Source of the DNA: Bacillota bacterium
GTDB lineage: Bacteria > Bacillota > Clostridia > Acetivibrionales > DTU013
Reading direction: 5' to 3'
DNA: 64,000 bases
NCBI GenBank assembly: GCA_023418915.1
Contig: JAEZYU010000059.1
Coordinates: 1-64,000 of the forward strand
The position numbers and the translations under genes were made by a program. Every line of letters begins with the position of its first letter. Positions within the stretch are counted from its first letter, which is position 1. The notes under the pieces are model-generated. The model saw only the letters and a list, made by a program, of their open reading frames with translations, did no database searches and had not been told where the DNA came from. Positions 23,919 to 32,103 of the stretch are shown here, one piece after another.

Positions 23919-25943
23919 TTAGGTATTCGGTTTTGCCATTTCATTTATATATTCCATTATAGCATATTTCAATTTATCTTTTGCATCATTTATATCAGAA
24001 TCCTCCAGTTGAGCGCCTGCAACAGATAAATGACCTCCGCCGCCCAGCTTTTCAAGTATCATCTGCACGTTTATATCTCCGAGAGATCTGCCGCTTATCC
24101 ATATCTCACTGTCAACGCTGGAGAGCACAAAGGATGCCGATATCCCTGAAAGGTTCAAAAGCTCATCCGCAGCTTTGGCTGCTATCATCTGCGGATTTTT
24201 GACCTCCGCATCACATATGGATATAGCGATCTCATTATTTATAAGCTCAGCATCTCTTACAACTGCCGAAATGCTCATATATGTTTCCATGTCATTCTGG
24301 AAAAGCTGCTTTACAGCCACTGTATCAACGCCTTGACGTCTCAGGTACGATGCCGCCTCAAATGTTCTGACGCCGGTTTTAAAGGTAAAACTCTTTGTAT
24401 CTACGACTATGCCCGCATAGAGCGCTTCAGCCTCAAGCTGCGTCAGCTTCAGCTTCTCATCGATATATTGTATCACTTCCGTGACCAGCTCACAGGTGGA
24501 TGATGCATAGGTTTCCTGATATGTAAGCACTGTGTCCTGTATATAATCCGCACCTCTCCTGTGATGATCTATGACCACTACCTGTCTCCCGTTTTCGACG
24601 AGCTCAGGTATTTCTGTGAAGCTTTTGCGGTGAGTATCGACGATGATTAAAAGTGTCTTATCGCTCTGTGTCTCTACAGCCTCGCTCCTGTTTATGAACA
24701 GATCAGCATATTCTTCATTTTTTCTTATCCTGGCTGTAAGGTTCTCGATGGTGGGATTCAGCCTGTTCAGCACTATATACGCATCCTTGTTTCTGCTTTT
24801 GACTATTCTGTAGAGGCCAAGCGAAGCACCAAGTGAATCGATATCTGCATTCTCATGACCCATAATAAATACATTATCAGCCTGATCGATCAGTTCACGC
24901 AGCGCATACGCAATTACTCTTGCCTTAACCTTTGTTCTCTTCTCCAGTTCCCTGGTCCTGCCTCCGAAAAAACTAAAATTTTCACCTTTTTTCAGTACGA
25001 CCTGATCGCCTCCGCGCCCCAGCGCAAGATCGATGGATGCTGCAGCGAAACGCAGGTTTTCCGACAGCGTACTGCCATTGAGTCCGAATCCGAGGCTGAG
25101 CGTGACCGGCAGCTTATTTCCGATATTGATCTCCTTAATGCTGTCCAATATTTCAAACTTTTTCTCTTCCAGTACCTTCATATATTTCTGTTCAAAAATG
25201 AACAGGTATTTATCTCTTTCATACTTTTTTATAATCCCATTTGTAAAGGAGACCCACGAAACGACCCTTTTATCGATTTCAGCCAGCATCTGCGGCCTTA
25301 GTGGGTCTTCCATGCTTTGCATAAGGTCATCATAATTGTCCACCACAAATATTCCGGTAACGAGCTTCTCATCAGAATACATTTTTTTCAGATCGATCAG
25401 CTCAGATACATCTATGAAATAAAGAATAAGCATATAGCTCGATGTATCCTGGCTCTGATCACGCCTGACTATGTTGCACAATACATTATAATGACGGTCG
25501 TTGATATCTGTCTGTTTTGATATGCTTGTGGAGGTCTTCTTGATGTTTTCAGGCAGCAGCTCACTACTTTTTAGCTCTTTTACCAAACTCTTGACAGTAT
25601 CCTCAAAAACGTCTGCCTGTCCGGAAATATCCCTGAATGAACCGTTATACCAAATGATAGAGCCATCCAATTCAGTTACTACCAAAGGCATGGGGAAGTT
25701 CAGCAGCGTATCCTTTGTGGCAGTATCTATGTTGATATTCAGATTCTCAATAAAACTGGATATTTCCGCCTTGCGCTTGTAGTTGCTCCTGAAATAGTGA
25801 TATGTAAGGTAAGCAAACAATACAAAGCAAGGTATTGCAACTCTCCAGTCCAAAACTGCTATGACAGCCGTCAGCAGCAGTATGACCCATATATGAACGC
25901 TAGCCTGCGGAATAAGCATGTTTAGTATTTTTTTGCTGTCCAT
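23919..25943 (-). CDS. gdpP: Cyclic-di-AMP phosphodiesterase GdpP (YybT)
   Basis: Membrane enzyme that hydrolyses c-di-AMP. The 674-residue product has two N-terminal transmembrane helices (about 15-55), a PAS-like domain, a degenerate GGDEF domain, then DHH motifs (HENADIDSLGASLGLYR; IVDTHR; VIDHHRR) and the DHHA1 end GGGGHLSVAGAQL. I chose ATG at 25943, after the MazG-like gene's stop, since the family begins with the membrane segment; the longer frame would overlap that gene. The ribosome-binding site is weak (GAGGGG, about 15 bases off). gdpP-rplI-dnaB is the conserved arrangement. Confidence 0.95.
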   Translation of the reverse strand: MDSKKILNMLIPQASVHIWVILLLTAVIAVLDWRVAIPCFVLFAYLTYHYFRSNYKRKAEISSFIENLNINIDTATKDTLLNFPMPLVVTELDGSIIWYNGSFRDISGQADVFEDTVKSLVKELKSSELLPENIKKTSTSISKQTDINDRHYNVLCNIVRRDQSQDTSSYMLILYFIDVSELIDLKKMYSDEKLVTGIFVVDNYDDLMQSMEDPLRPQMLAEIDKRVVSWVSFTNGIIKKYERDKYLFIFEQKYMKVLEEKKFEILDSIKEINIGNKLPVTLSLGFGLNGSTLSENLRFAAASIDLALGRGGDQVVLKKGENFSFFGGRTRELEKRTKVKARVIAYALRELIDQADNVFIMGHENADIDSLGASLGLYRIVKSRNKDAYIVLNRLNPTIENLTARIRKNEEYADLFINRSEAVETQSDKTLLIIVDTHRKSFTEIPELVENGRQVVVIDHHRRGADYIQDTVLTYQETYASSTCELVTEVIQYIDEKLKLTQLEAEALYAGIVVDTKSFTFKTGVRTFEAASYLRRQGVDTVAVKQLFQNDMETYMSISAVVRDAELINNEIAISICDAEVKNPQMIAAKAADELLNLSGISASFVLSSVDSEIWISGRSLGDINVQMILEKLGGGGHLSVAGAQLEDSDINDAKDKLKYAIMEYINEMAKPNT

Positions 25944-25965
25944 ATCTGTAAAGGGAATGCCCCTC

Positions 25966-26304
25966 TCATTTCTCCTTTCGTCTGTTACTGCCCAAATGTC
26001 GTGACAACTCAGACAGATCACCATAATATTTTTCAACATCGTGATTTTCGACAAGCCCCAGCTTGACCTTATTATGTATCTTCATTTCAATAACGTTATA
26101 GCTGATGCCCAACCGTTTACCCAAAAGGTAGCTTATCAGGATTATATTCGACAATATCTCTCCTACAGCTTCATGAAGCTCTTCCCGGACACCCCTTGCC
26201 AGTACCTTGAACAGATCTGCCAGATCTGTAAGCAATTCGCTTTTCAACCATTCTATAAGCTTTATATTTCTGGTTATATCGATTTCTTTTTCAGGTATTG
26301 CCAT
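25966..26304 (-). CDS. MazG-like family protein
   Basis: Small all-helical protein of 112 residues related to MazG-type nucleotide pyrophosphohydrolases. The pattern WLKSELLTDLADLFKVLARG and EAVGEILSNIILISYLLGKR matches the MazG-like family found beside gdpP in clostridia. The full set of acidic metal-binding residues of true MazG (EExxE...ExxD) is only partly evident, so enzymatic activity is uncertain. GGAGTTGAGCGT precedes the ATG. It is 22 bases upstream of gdpP and probably co-transcribed. Confidence 0.75.
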   Translation of the reverse strand: MAIPEKEIDITRNIKLIEWLKSELLTDLADLFKVLARGVREELHEAVGEILSNIILISYLLGKRLGISYNVIEMKIHNKVKLGLVENHDVEKYYGDLSELSRHLGSNRRKEK

Positions 26305-26362
26305 ACGCTCAACTCCCCACCCGGTTTACTACTATTTTACCATATATTACTATTTCCTGCAC

Positions 26363-27199
26363 CTAATCCTGTTTTGTCGGGCTGATCGGGTAGGAGCCCA
26401 GTATCTTCAAAAATGATGTTTTCCTGCTGACCATCAAAAGAGCGTCTTTCAGATCCTCATCCTCTCTATGTCCCAGAACATCAACAAAAAATACATATCT
26501 GCCGAGCCTGTTTTTAGCAGGTCTGGATTCGATCCGCGTCATATTTATATCCCATAGATTAAATATGTCAAGTATCCTGTAGAGGCTTCCCGGTTTATCT
26601 TCGGTGGAAAACAGAAGCGATGTCTTGTCATTTCCTGTCCTGACGGCGTCGGTCCTGCTGAGCACGACGAATCTGGTGAAATTGTTGTTATAGTCCTGTA
26701 TATCTTCTTCTATTATCTCAAGTCCATAAACCTCAGCGGCTGTTTTTGATCCTATGGCTGCGGTATCACCGGAACCGGCTGCCACCTCCTGTGCTGCCGA
26801 AGCTGTACTGTATGACGCCTTCGTCAATGCATGGGGCAGCCTTTCAGCGAGATATCTTCTGCACTGGCCCAGTGGCTGGGGATGAGAAAGCACATAACTG
26901 ATCTTTGAAATATCAGTGCCTCTTTGAACGAGTAAATGCTCTCTTACCGATATCACCACCTCTGCCTTTATCATCAGCTCAGTATCCTGTGAGATCATAT
27001 CCATTGTTGCGTTCACTGCACCTTCAATGGAATTCTCTATAGGTACGATTGCCTCATCAAGCTCTCCATCCAGCATTGCCGTAAATATTTCCGATATCGA
27101 CGGATATTCCGCTGAGATATACGGTGACTGCCCTGTGTAATTTATCATGGCCTCATGGGAAAATGTCCCCTTCGGCCCCAAATAACCAATCCTTATCAT
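26363..27199 (-). CDS. pheA: Prephenate dehydratase
   Basis: Converts prephenate to phenylpyruvate in phenylalanine synthesis. The 278-residue product has the catalytic domain (IRIGYLGPKGTFSHEA at the start; NNFTRFVVL containing the essential TRF) and a C-terminal ACT domain (LLFSTEDKPGSLYRILDIF, then the ESRP motif) that senses phenylalanine. There is no chorismate mutase domain. AAGGGATC precedes the ATG. A 20-bp inverted repeat at 27237-27256 lies in the promoter area and could be an operator. Confidence 0.96.
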   Translation of the reverse strand: MIRIGYLGPKGTFSHEAMINYTGQSPYISAEYPSISEIFTAMLDGELDEAIVPIENSIEGAVNATMDMISQDTELMIKAEVVISVREHLLVQRGTDISKISYVLSHPQPLGQCRRYLAERLPHALTKASYSTASAAQEVAAGSGDTAAIGSKTAAEVYGLEIIEEDIQDYNNNFTRFVVLSRTDAVRTGNDKTSLLFSTEDKPGSLYRILDIFNLWDINMTRIESRPAKNRLGRYVFFVDVLGHREDEDLKDALLMVSRKTSFLKILGSYPISPTKQD

Positions 27200-27236
27200 A
27201 TGGTTCGGATCCCTTTCGAAATTATCAGGCTTCTTC

Positions 27237-27256
27237 AGTGTATATTATAATACACT
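27237..27256. promoter_or_regulatory. Inverted repeat at the pheA promoter
   Basis: AGTGTATATTATAATACACT is a near-perfect palindrome (AGTGTAT/ATACACT) about 40 bases before pheA. On the minus strand it includes a TATTATAAT -10-like sequence with a weak TTGGAA 17 bases upstream. A repressor site is possible, but none is known to me with this sequence. Confidence 0.35.
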
Positions 27257-27380
27257 ATAATTCTTAATTTTCCAACAATAATGAGAGGTAGATTCTCATT
27301 CAAACCCATAATGATGCTGTGAAATTCGAGCAGTTCATTTCTTTGTGCATTATGCAAACCTCATACAAAGCATACTTAAA

Positions 27381-27412
27381 TTGTTACAAATTATAAAATA
27401 AATTGTTATATT
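27381..27412 (+). promoter_or_regulatory. Promoter for the noncoding RNA candidate
   Basis: TTGTTA at 27381-27386 and an A/T-rich -10 (TGTTAT at 17-base spacing, or TATATT just after) precede the structured RNA on the plus strand. The fit is moderate. Confidence 0.45.
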
Positions 27413-27415
27413 TTA

Positions 27416-27625
27416 TTGTTATGGGGTAAATATAAATACAGCCATTGGTTGTACAATAAATTGCCAGGAAGGGAATGAGTCCAAAAGTTACACTAATGCA
27501 AGGACGAGTAACCGCGGTAAGGAAAGTACGAGGGAATGCAGTTGAATAACCCCAACCTCCAAAACTGCTCTATGAGAGCAGGGCAACGGCCGGATCAATA
27601 AGTTGGATATCCGGCCGTTTTGCTT
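27416..27625 (+). ncRNA. Structured noncoding RNA candidate (raiA-like?)
   Basis: No credible protein is encoded in this 488-base gap between pheA and rpsR. On the plus strand the sequence folds well: UUGCC (27461) can close with GGCAA (27582), GUUAC with GUAAC around 27487-27511, GCAGUU with AACUGC, and a hairpin CUGCUCU-AUG-AGAGCAG (27565-27581). It ends in a strong intrinsic terminator, CGGCCGGAT/ATCCGGCCG then TTTTGC (27585-27623). Size (about 205 bases), class of host and independent transcription recall the raiA RNA of clostridia, but I cannot confirm that from memory of its consensus. GGACGAGTAACC and AAGGAAAGTACGAGGGAA look like conserved single-stranded stretches. Confidence 0.65.
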
Positions 27626-27638
27626 TCCAGGAAATCAA

Positions 27639-27676
27639 AAACCCCTCCGGATCAGTAACAGATCGCAAGAGGGGTT
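27639..27676 (-). terminator. Terminator of the rpsF-ssb-rpsR operon
   Basis: On the minus strand AACCCCTC and GAGGGGTT form the stem, followed by TTTTGATTTCC. It begins some 12 bases past the rpsR stop. Confidence 0.85.
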
Positions 27677-27687
27677 GATTTTTGCAT

Positions 27688-27978
27688 TTATTCCGCTGTG
27701 AAAGGCAGCAATGCAACTGTTCTTGCACGCTTGATCGCCGTTGTCAGCTGACGCTGATGCTTTGCGCAATTGCCGGATATCCTTCTGGGAAGTATCTTAC
27801 CTCTCTCGGAAATATACTTTCTCAGCTTTGCTACTTCCTTATAATCTATATCGGTAACCTTGTCCACACAGAAAGCACAGACTTTTTTTCTGGCCCTTCT
27901 CATCCTGCCGCCTCTGCCTTCGCCCTTGTCATATGAGTCTCTGTTACCGCCTCTGTTATCTCTTCTTCCACCTGGCAT
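27688..27978 (-). CDS. rpsR: 30S ribosomal protein S18
   Basis: Small-subunit ribosomal protein that pairs with S6. The core KKVCAFCVDKVTDIDYKEVAKL through RRISGNCAKHQRQLTTAIKR is typical and both Cys residues of the CAFC motif are present. At 96 residues it is about 20 longer than usual because of a Gly/Arg/Asp-rich N-terminal extension (GGRRDNRGGNRDSYDKGEG). The longer form is common in clostridia. Third gene of the rpsF-ssb-rpsR operon. Confidence 0.97.
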   Translation of the reverse strand: MPGGRRDNRGGNRDSYDKGEGRGGRMRRARKKVCAFCVDKVTDIDYKEVAKLRKYISERGKILPRRISGNCAKHQRQLTTAIKRARTVALLPFTAE

Positions 27979-28055
27979 TTCAAAACGCCTCCTTTCTTAT
28001 TACTAATGCAGAGTCTTCCGACCCTATGCTGCTGTTTGGCAAATAAGGCCTATTG

Positions 28056-28496
28056 TCAGAACGGCAGTTCATCCTCATCATCGGTCGTGAAAAAGCCTGA
28101 ATCATTCTGCCCACCCGGCGCAGCAGGTTCGTAGCCTGATGGTCCGGACGGTTTGTATGAGGCTCCGCTCTCGTTCCTTTTGCTTTCAGCAAAATAAACT
28201 TCGTCGGCTACAATTTCGGTGATATAGTGTTTCTTGCCTTCATTGTCGTCCCATGACCTGTTCTGAAGACTTCCTACCACTACAACCTTCAACCCCTTGG
28301 TAAAGTACTTGCTGCAGAATTCTGCCTGGTTTCTCCAAGCAACTATGTTGATAAAGTCTGCCTGCTTCTCTTCGCCCGGTTTGGAAAACCTTCGGTCCAC
28401 TGCCAGTGTAAATGTGCATCTGGCTATATTGTTAGTCGTAGTGTATCTTAGCTCCGGATCCTTTGTGAGTCTGCCCATTAAAATGACCTTATTCAT
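28056..28496 (-). CDS. ssb: Single-stranded DNA-binding protein
   Basis: Binds single-stranded DNA in replication and repair. The 146-residue product has the OB fold (MNKVILMGRLTKDPELRYTT; FINIVAWRNQAEFCSKYF; GSLQNRSWDDNEGKKHYITE) and an acidic C-terminal tip, DDEDELPF, which recruits partner proteins. The linker is Gly/Pro/Ser-rich. It lies between rpsF and rpsR as in most Firmicutes. Confidence 0.98.
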   Translation of the reverse strand: MNKVILMGRLTKDPELRYTTTNNIARCTFTLAVDRRFSKPGEEKQADFINIVAWRNQAEFCSKYFTKGLKVVVVGSLQNRSWDDNEGKKHYITEIVADEVYFAESKRNESGASYKPSGPSGYEPAAPGGQNDSGFFTTDDEDELPF

Positions 28497-28505
28497 ACTA
28501 CCACC

Positions 28506-28793
28506 CTATTTTTCTTTTTTAATGATCATATATTTGATTATTCCGTCAGTGATCTTGTATATTCTTTCAAGCTCACGCGGAAATTCGGATTCTGCGCTGA
28601 AATTGACAAGTACGTAATAACCCTCGTTTTTGTCGGCTATTTCATAAGCGAGCTTCCTTTTTCCCCATTCATCAATACTATCCAATTGTGCAGAGGTTTC
28701 TATCAGGTTCTTGATTTTTTCAACAATTGCCTGTACATTCTCTTCACCAATATCGGGATTGATAATGAATATATTTTCATATTTGTTCATCAT
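28506..28793 (-). CDS. rpsF: 30S ribosomal protein S6
   Basis: Small-subunit protein that binds 16S rRNA together with S18. The 95-residue product reads MNKYENIFIINPDIGEENVQ in its first strand and DEWGKRKLAYEIADKNEGYY in its RNA-binding part. The reading frame begins one codon earlier with ATG-ATG; the second Met gives the usual start. GAAGGAGGTGAAGTCG lies just upstream. First gene of the operon. Confidence 0.97.
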   Translation of the reverse strand: MMNKYENIFIINPDIGEENVQAIVEKIKNLIETSAQLDSIDEWGKRKLAYEIADKNEGYYVLVNFSAESEFPRELERIYKITDGIIKYMIIKKEK

Positions 28794-28906
28794 TCGACTT
28801 CACCTCCTTCTGGACTGAACGGCCTTGCATCTGTGTGCAGGGCAAGGATTCTGATTTGTTATTCTATCACAACGGCATAATATGTGCAAGTGCATTGAAA
28901 AAATGC

Positions 28907-29254
28907 TTAAAACATTTTGCTTATGATCACAAGAAGCAATAGAACGGCTGCAGACAGCAGAATATTAACAGCTGCATTGACGGACAGCTTAAATCGCCGC
29001 GGCGAATCTCCCTGCGGTATCCTCTTGTTCTGTTTCTTAATCAGACCATGTTCTCTTATGTATTCGTTTATGATATACTCCGCTTCCTTGAGCAGAAAAT
29101 CATTTTTAATTTCCGGTTTACTTCGTGCCTGTTTTCCTGTTTTGCTGCTGACCGGCTCATCTGATCCGCCCTTTAGTATAAGGATAGCCTCTTCGATCAG
29201 ATTTGAGGAAATATTCTTTATAACGACTATTCTCTTGGAATCACCTGCCACCAT
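28907..29254 (-). CDS. Unknown small tail-anchored protein
   Basis: I do not recognise the family. The 115-residue product starts MVAGDSKRIVVIKNISSNLI, with a hydrophilic basic middle (KTGKQARSKPEIKND, LLKEAEYIINEYIREHGL) and one C-terminal transmembrane helix (NAAVNILLSAAVLLLLVIIS), so it is probably tail-anchored with most of the protein in the cytosol. GGAGG lies five bases before the chosen ATG; the frame extends 16 codons further without such a site. Proteins opening with a 'VVIKNISSNLIEEAI' strand-helix occur in related clostridia, function unknown. It lies about 110 bases upstream of rpsF. Confidence 0.7.
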   Translation of the reverse strand: MVAGDSKRIVVIKNISSNLIEEAILILKGGSDEPVSSKTGKQARSKPEIKNDFLLKEAEYIINEYIREHGLIKKQNKRIPQGDSPRRFKLSVNAAVNILLSAAVLLLLVIISKMF

Positions 29255-29336
29255 ACTATCCTCCACAAACCATTTTTTTGCGCCTTGGTTCAAATGAAAC
29301 AAGCGAAATGGCCAGATAAAACAACCCGGCTATTTT

Positions 29337-29445
29337 ACCCGCCACATAGCGTTTTTCAACCCGAAGGACTTGAAAAGACGTATTAGTGTTTTTCAGCCTA
29401 TAGGCTGAAAATACATTAAGAAGTGAGGGATATCTATCGCCTCTT
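29337..29445 (+). repeat. Dispersed intergenic repeat, copy A
   Basis: A variant copy of the family also at 36915, 48499 and 54329. It opens ACCCGCCACATAGCGTTTTT, has an internal hairpin TTTTCAGCCTATAGGCTGAAAA, and ends AAGAAGTGAGGGATATC then CGCCTC. It lies between spoIIE and the small tail-anchored gene. Confidence 0.7.
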
Positions 29446-29502
29446 TATAGTTTGTGAAAAAAAATACGGTTTTATACAACAATTTCCCTATATATTCCTG
29501 CC

Positions 29503-31875
29503 TTATGCAGGTTTTTTCCAAACCTTTGCAACAAGCACGGTCATATCATCAAAGGGTTTGTTTTCACAGCACCTGACTGCTTCATCCAGTATCGAACCTG
29601 CTACCTGCTGAGGGTTCAGGCTATCCAAATGCTGAATGAACTTCAGCAGGACCCTGTCGCCCGGTTCATCTTCTGTCATACAGTCGATTATTCCATCAGT
29701 CACCATAATGATCATGTCTCCTCCATCCATGCTCTTGCATGCCAGCTCCGCATCCACTCCCGGCAGTATACCGGCCGGCAGTGATGCTGACCTGATTATT
29801 TCCACCTTAGAATCCTTCTTTATATATGTAGGCGCCGCACCGATCTTGATGAACTCGACTTCTCCGCTGTACATATCTATCATAGAGATATCCATGGTAC
29901 ATGTGTTATCCTCGTCCGACTTCAACACGAGAACCGAATTAACAAGATTCACAGCCATATCCTTGTCGAACCCCGATTCAAGGAAACTTTCCAGCATATC
30001 TACAGCAGCCTTGCTCTGAGCCGATGCACTATAGCCTGAGCCCATACCATCGCTTAATGCCAGCATATATTTCCCATTGCCGCTGTCCATGAAAGTGAAA
30101 TTATCGCCAGACACCTTGCTTCCATATTTGGGCATCCTTGCAATCCCTGTGGTAAGCCTGAGGTTTTCGGCCTCTATATATTTTAAGCAACAGTTCCCGT
30201 CGATTTCCCTTGCGCAGCTTTCGTCGCTGCGTACCATCCTTCTGCAGGCAGCCTCCGATATGACTCTGTCGATAATGGAAGTACAGTCTCTGGCTCCGTT
30301 GCATGCACTATGCAAAAGACTGATCTCATATTTCCCCCAAAATCCCTTATATGCGATGACTTCCTTTACCTTTATTCCTTCACGTTTCAGAACCCCTGCG
30401 ATAACGTCCTCCAGCGGAGTCAGAAAGCTGACATCCGTATTGATTTCATCAGCAAGGCGGCTTATTACATGCGACATACCCTCAAACTGCCTGCTGATAA
30501 CAGCCCGGCTCTCGCCTATCTTACCTTTCCATACTACTCCCACTCTGAAAAGCTCATACATATTGTTTACTGCATTGACGAAATCATTGATCCTGGGACA
30601 CTTGTCCAGAAAATAACCAGGGATGTCACTTTCCTCCACCCTGCCCTTCATCTCAAGATTTTCGACTATCTGAAACATCACCTGATATGTGTCATAAAAG
30701 TTGCGTTCCCAGCAATGCATGCAAAGGCTGCAGTCACTGCATATCCTGTCAGCAACCCTGTCAAACAATACATTGATGTCATGCTTTTCTGACGATATCT
30801 TTGTCTGTGCAGTCTCACCGAATGTCTTTGAAAGTTCCATAAACGCACCTGCGAACTTTTTTAGTCTTTCTGTAGTGAGATCTCTTATCCTGCGGGAATA
30901 CCCCCGCCTGTCCACAAGCTCTGCTGACTTTCTGACAAACGGCGACGTAAGACGATCTGTCAGTTTTTCCGGCACGACAAAAAACACTACTGAAGCTGCC
31001 AGAATATCTCGAAGGTAAAGCATTGTCTCGGCAGCACCATTAAAGTATACCGCAAGAACCATATTCCCCAGTATAAAACCAAGAGCTGCTCCAGCCTTGC
31101 CCAGATTTCCAAGTATGCCTGCAAGCATTCCGCATAGAGCATATGTACCTGCAATCGATGGCGTGAACTCTGATGAAATGCTGATGATCAAGCCTGTAAC
31201 AGCACCCGTAGCAGCACCTGCCCCTGCACTGCATTTAAAGCTAAAAAACAGCACAAGAGCTACACATAAAATATTCCTCAACGAAAACCCCATCACCTGG
31301 AACGGACCAAGGCCTGATACGACCAGAGCTGCAGTTATACCTGCACTGATCGCTTCCTCTCCATCGAGAAGCGCCTTCTTCACCACTCCCGACATAATAG
31401 GTACAGAGAATCTGAATATAAAATAAAACACGAAGGCAATAAATGAACAAAACAGCGCTTTAAATACATCGTAAAGCAGGAAACCCTGCAGTCCTGCAAG
31501 CATTAGCTGCGGCACCAGCATAGCAAGGAAAGCTGCGAAGGCACCCTTTACATTCATCTTTGCGTTAGTGTCCTTAATCGGTATCGTTAAGACACAAAAC
31601 AGCAGCATACAGGCTGCATTTACATACACCAGCTCCAAAGATCCATGGAGAGCTGTCCCGAGTATAACAGCCCCAGCAGTCAACAACCTTGACACAGCTG
31701 TACCGCAGGATGCAGCAAAAAAGACAGCACCCAGCGGTATCATGCCTGTAATGCCGCTGCTTCCAATAAGGAATGCAGAAATCAAAATAATAAAGTTGTT
31801 CTTTTGAAGAAAGATTTTGTTGATAAGCCTTAATAGATAGCCGGACTTGCTCATTTGTACAGTAATAGTTTTCAT
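29503..31875 (-). CDS. spoIIE: Stage II sporulation protein E, PP2C phosphatase
   Basis: Dephosphorylates SpoIIAA-P to activate SigF in the forespore and acts at the polar septum. The 790-residue product has about ten N-terminal transmembrane helices (roughly 25-310), a central regulatory region with a Cys cluster (CSDCSLCMHCWERNF), and a C-terminal PP2C domain (ALSDGMGSGYSASAQSKAAV; MVTDGIIDCM). Length fits the family (about 800). GGGAGG lies eight bases before the ATG. It has a promoter with 21-base spacing and a Spo0A-like box (31900-31949), as in B. subtilis. Confidence 0.97.
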   Translation of the reverse strand: MKTITVQMSKSGYLLRLINKIFLQKNNFIILISAFLIGSSGITGMIPLGAVFFAASCGTAVSRLLTAGAVILGTALHGSLELVYVNAACMLLFCVLTIPIKDTNAKMNVKGAFAAFLAMLVPQLMLAGLQGFLLYDVFKALFCSFIAFVFYFIFRFSVPIMSGVVKKALLDGEEAISAGITAALVVSGLGPFQVMGFSLRNILCVALVLFFSFKCSAGAGAATGAVTGLIISISSEFTPSIAGTYALCGMLAGILGNLGKAGAALGFILGNMVLAVYFNGAAETMLYLRDILAASVVFFVVPEKLTDRLTSPFVRKSAELVDRRGYSRRIRDLTTERLKKFAGAFMELSKTFGETAQTKISSEKHDINVLFDRVADRICSDCSLCMHCWERNFYDTYQVMFQIVENLEMKGRVEESDIPGYFLDKCPRINDFVNAVNNMYELFRVGVVWKGKIGESRAVISRQFEGMSHVISRLADEINTDVSFLTPLEDVIAGVLKREGIKVKEVIAYKGFWGKYEISLLHSACNGARDCTSIIDRVISEAACRRMVRSDESCAREIDGNCCLKYIEAENLRLTTGIARMPKYGSKVSGDNFTFMDSGNGKYMLALSDGMGSGYSASAQSKAAVDMLESFLESGFDKDMAVNLVNSVLVLKSDEDNTCTMDISMIDMYSGEVEFIKIGAAPTYIKKDSKVEIIRSASLPAGILPGVDAELACKSMDGGDMIIMVTDGIIDCMTEDEPGDRVLLKFIQHLDSLNPQQVAGSILDEAVRCCENKPFDDMTVLVAKVWKKPA

Positions 31876-31899
31876 CCTTTGTCCCTCCCGCTATCAACG

Positions 31900-31949
31900 A
31901 TTATAGCGGAGGGTTCAGGCATTTTTTGTCATTTCACGTAGCGTCGCCA
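31900..31949 (-). promoter_or_regulatory. spoIIE promoter with 21-base spacer and Spo0A-type boxes
   Basis: On the minus strand ATGACA (31932-31927) and TATAAT (31905-31900) are 21 bases apart, an abnormal spacing for SigA but that known for B. subtilis spoIIE, which needs Spo0A-P. TGGCGAC (31949-31943) matches six of seven positions of the 0A box TGNCGAA, and TGACAAA overlaps the -35. Confidence 0.65.
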
Positions 31950-32103
31950 TAATAAATTTGTGACACCGACCTACAAAATGCTATTGAATAAGCTTGTTTG
32001 CCAGCTTTGATAAAACAAAGCCCATGGCAGGTCAAAGCTTCTGCTTTATTAGTTTTTGAGGTTATCTGCAGAATCATGTCGATATCTTTATCAGAAACTT
32101 TTA

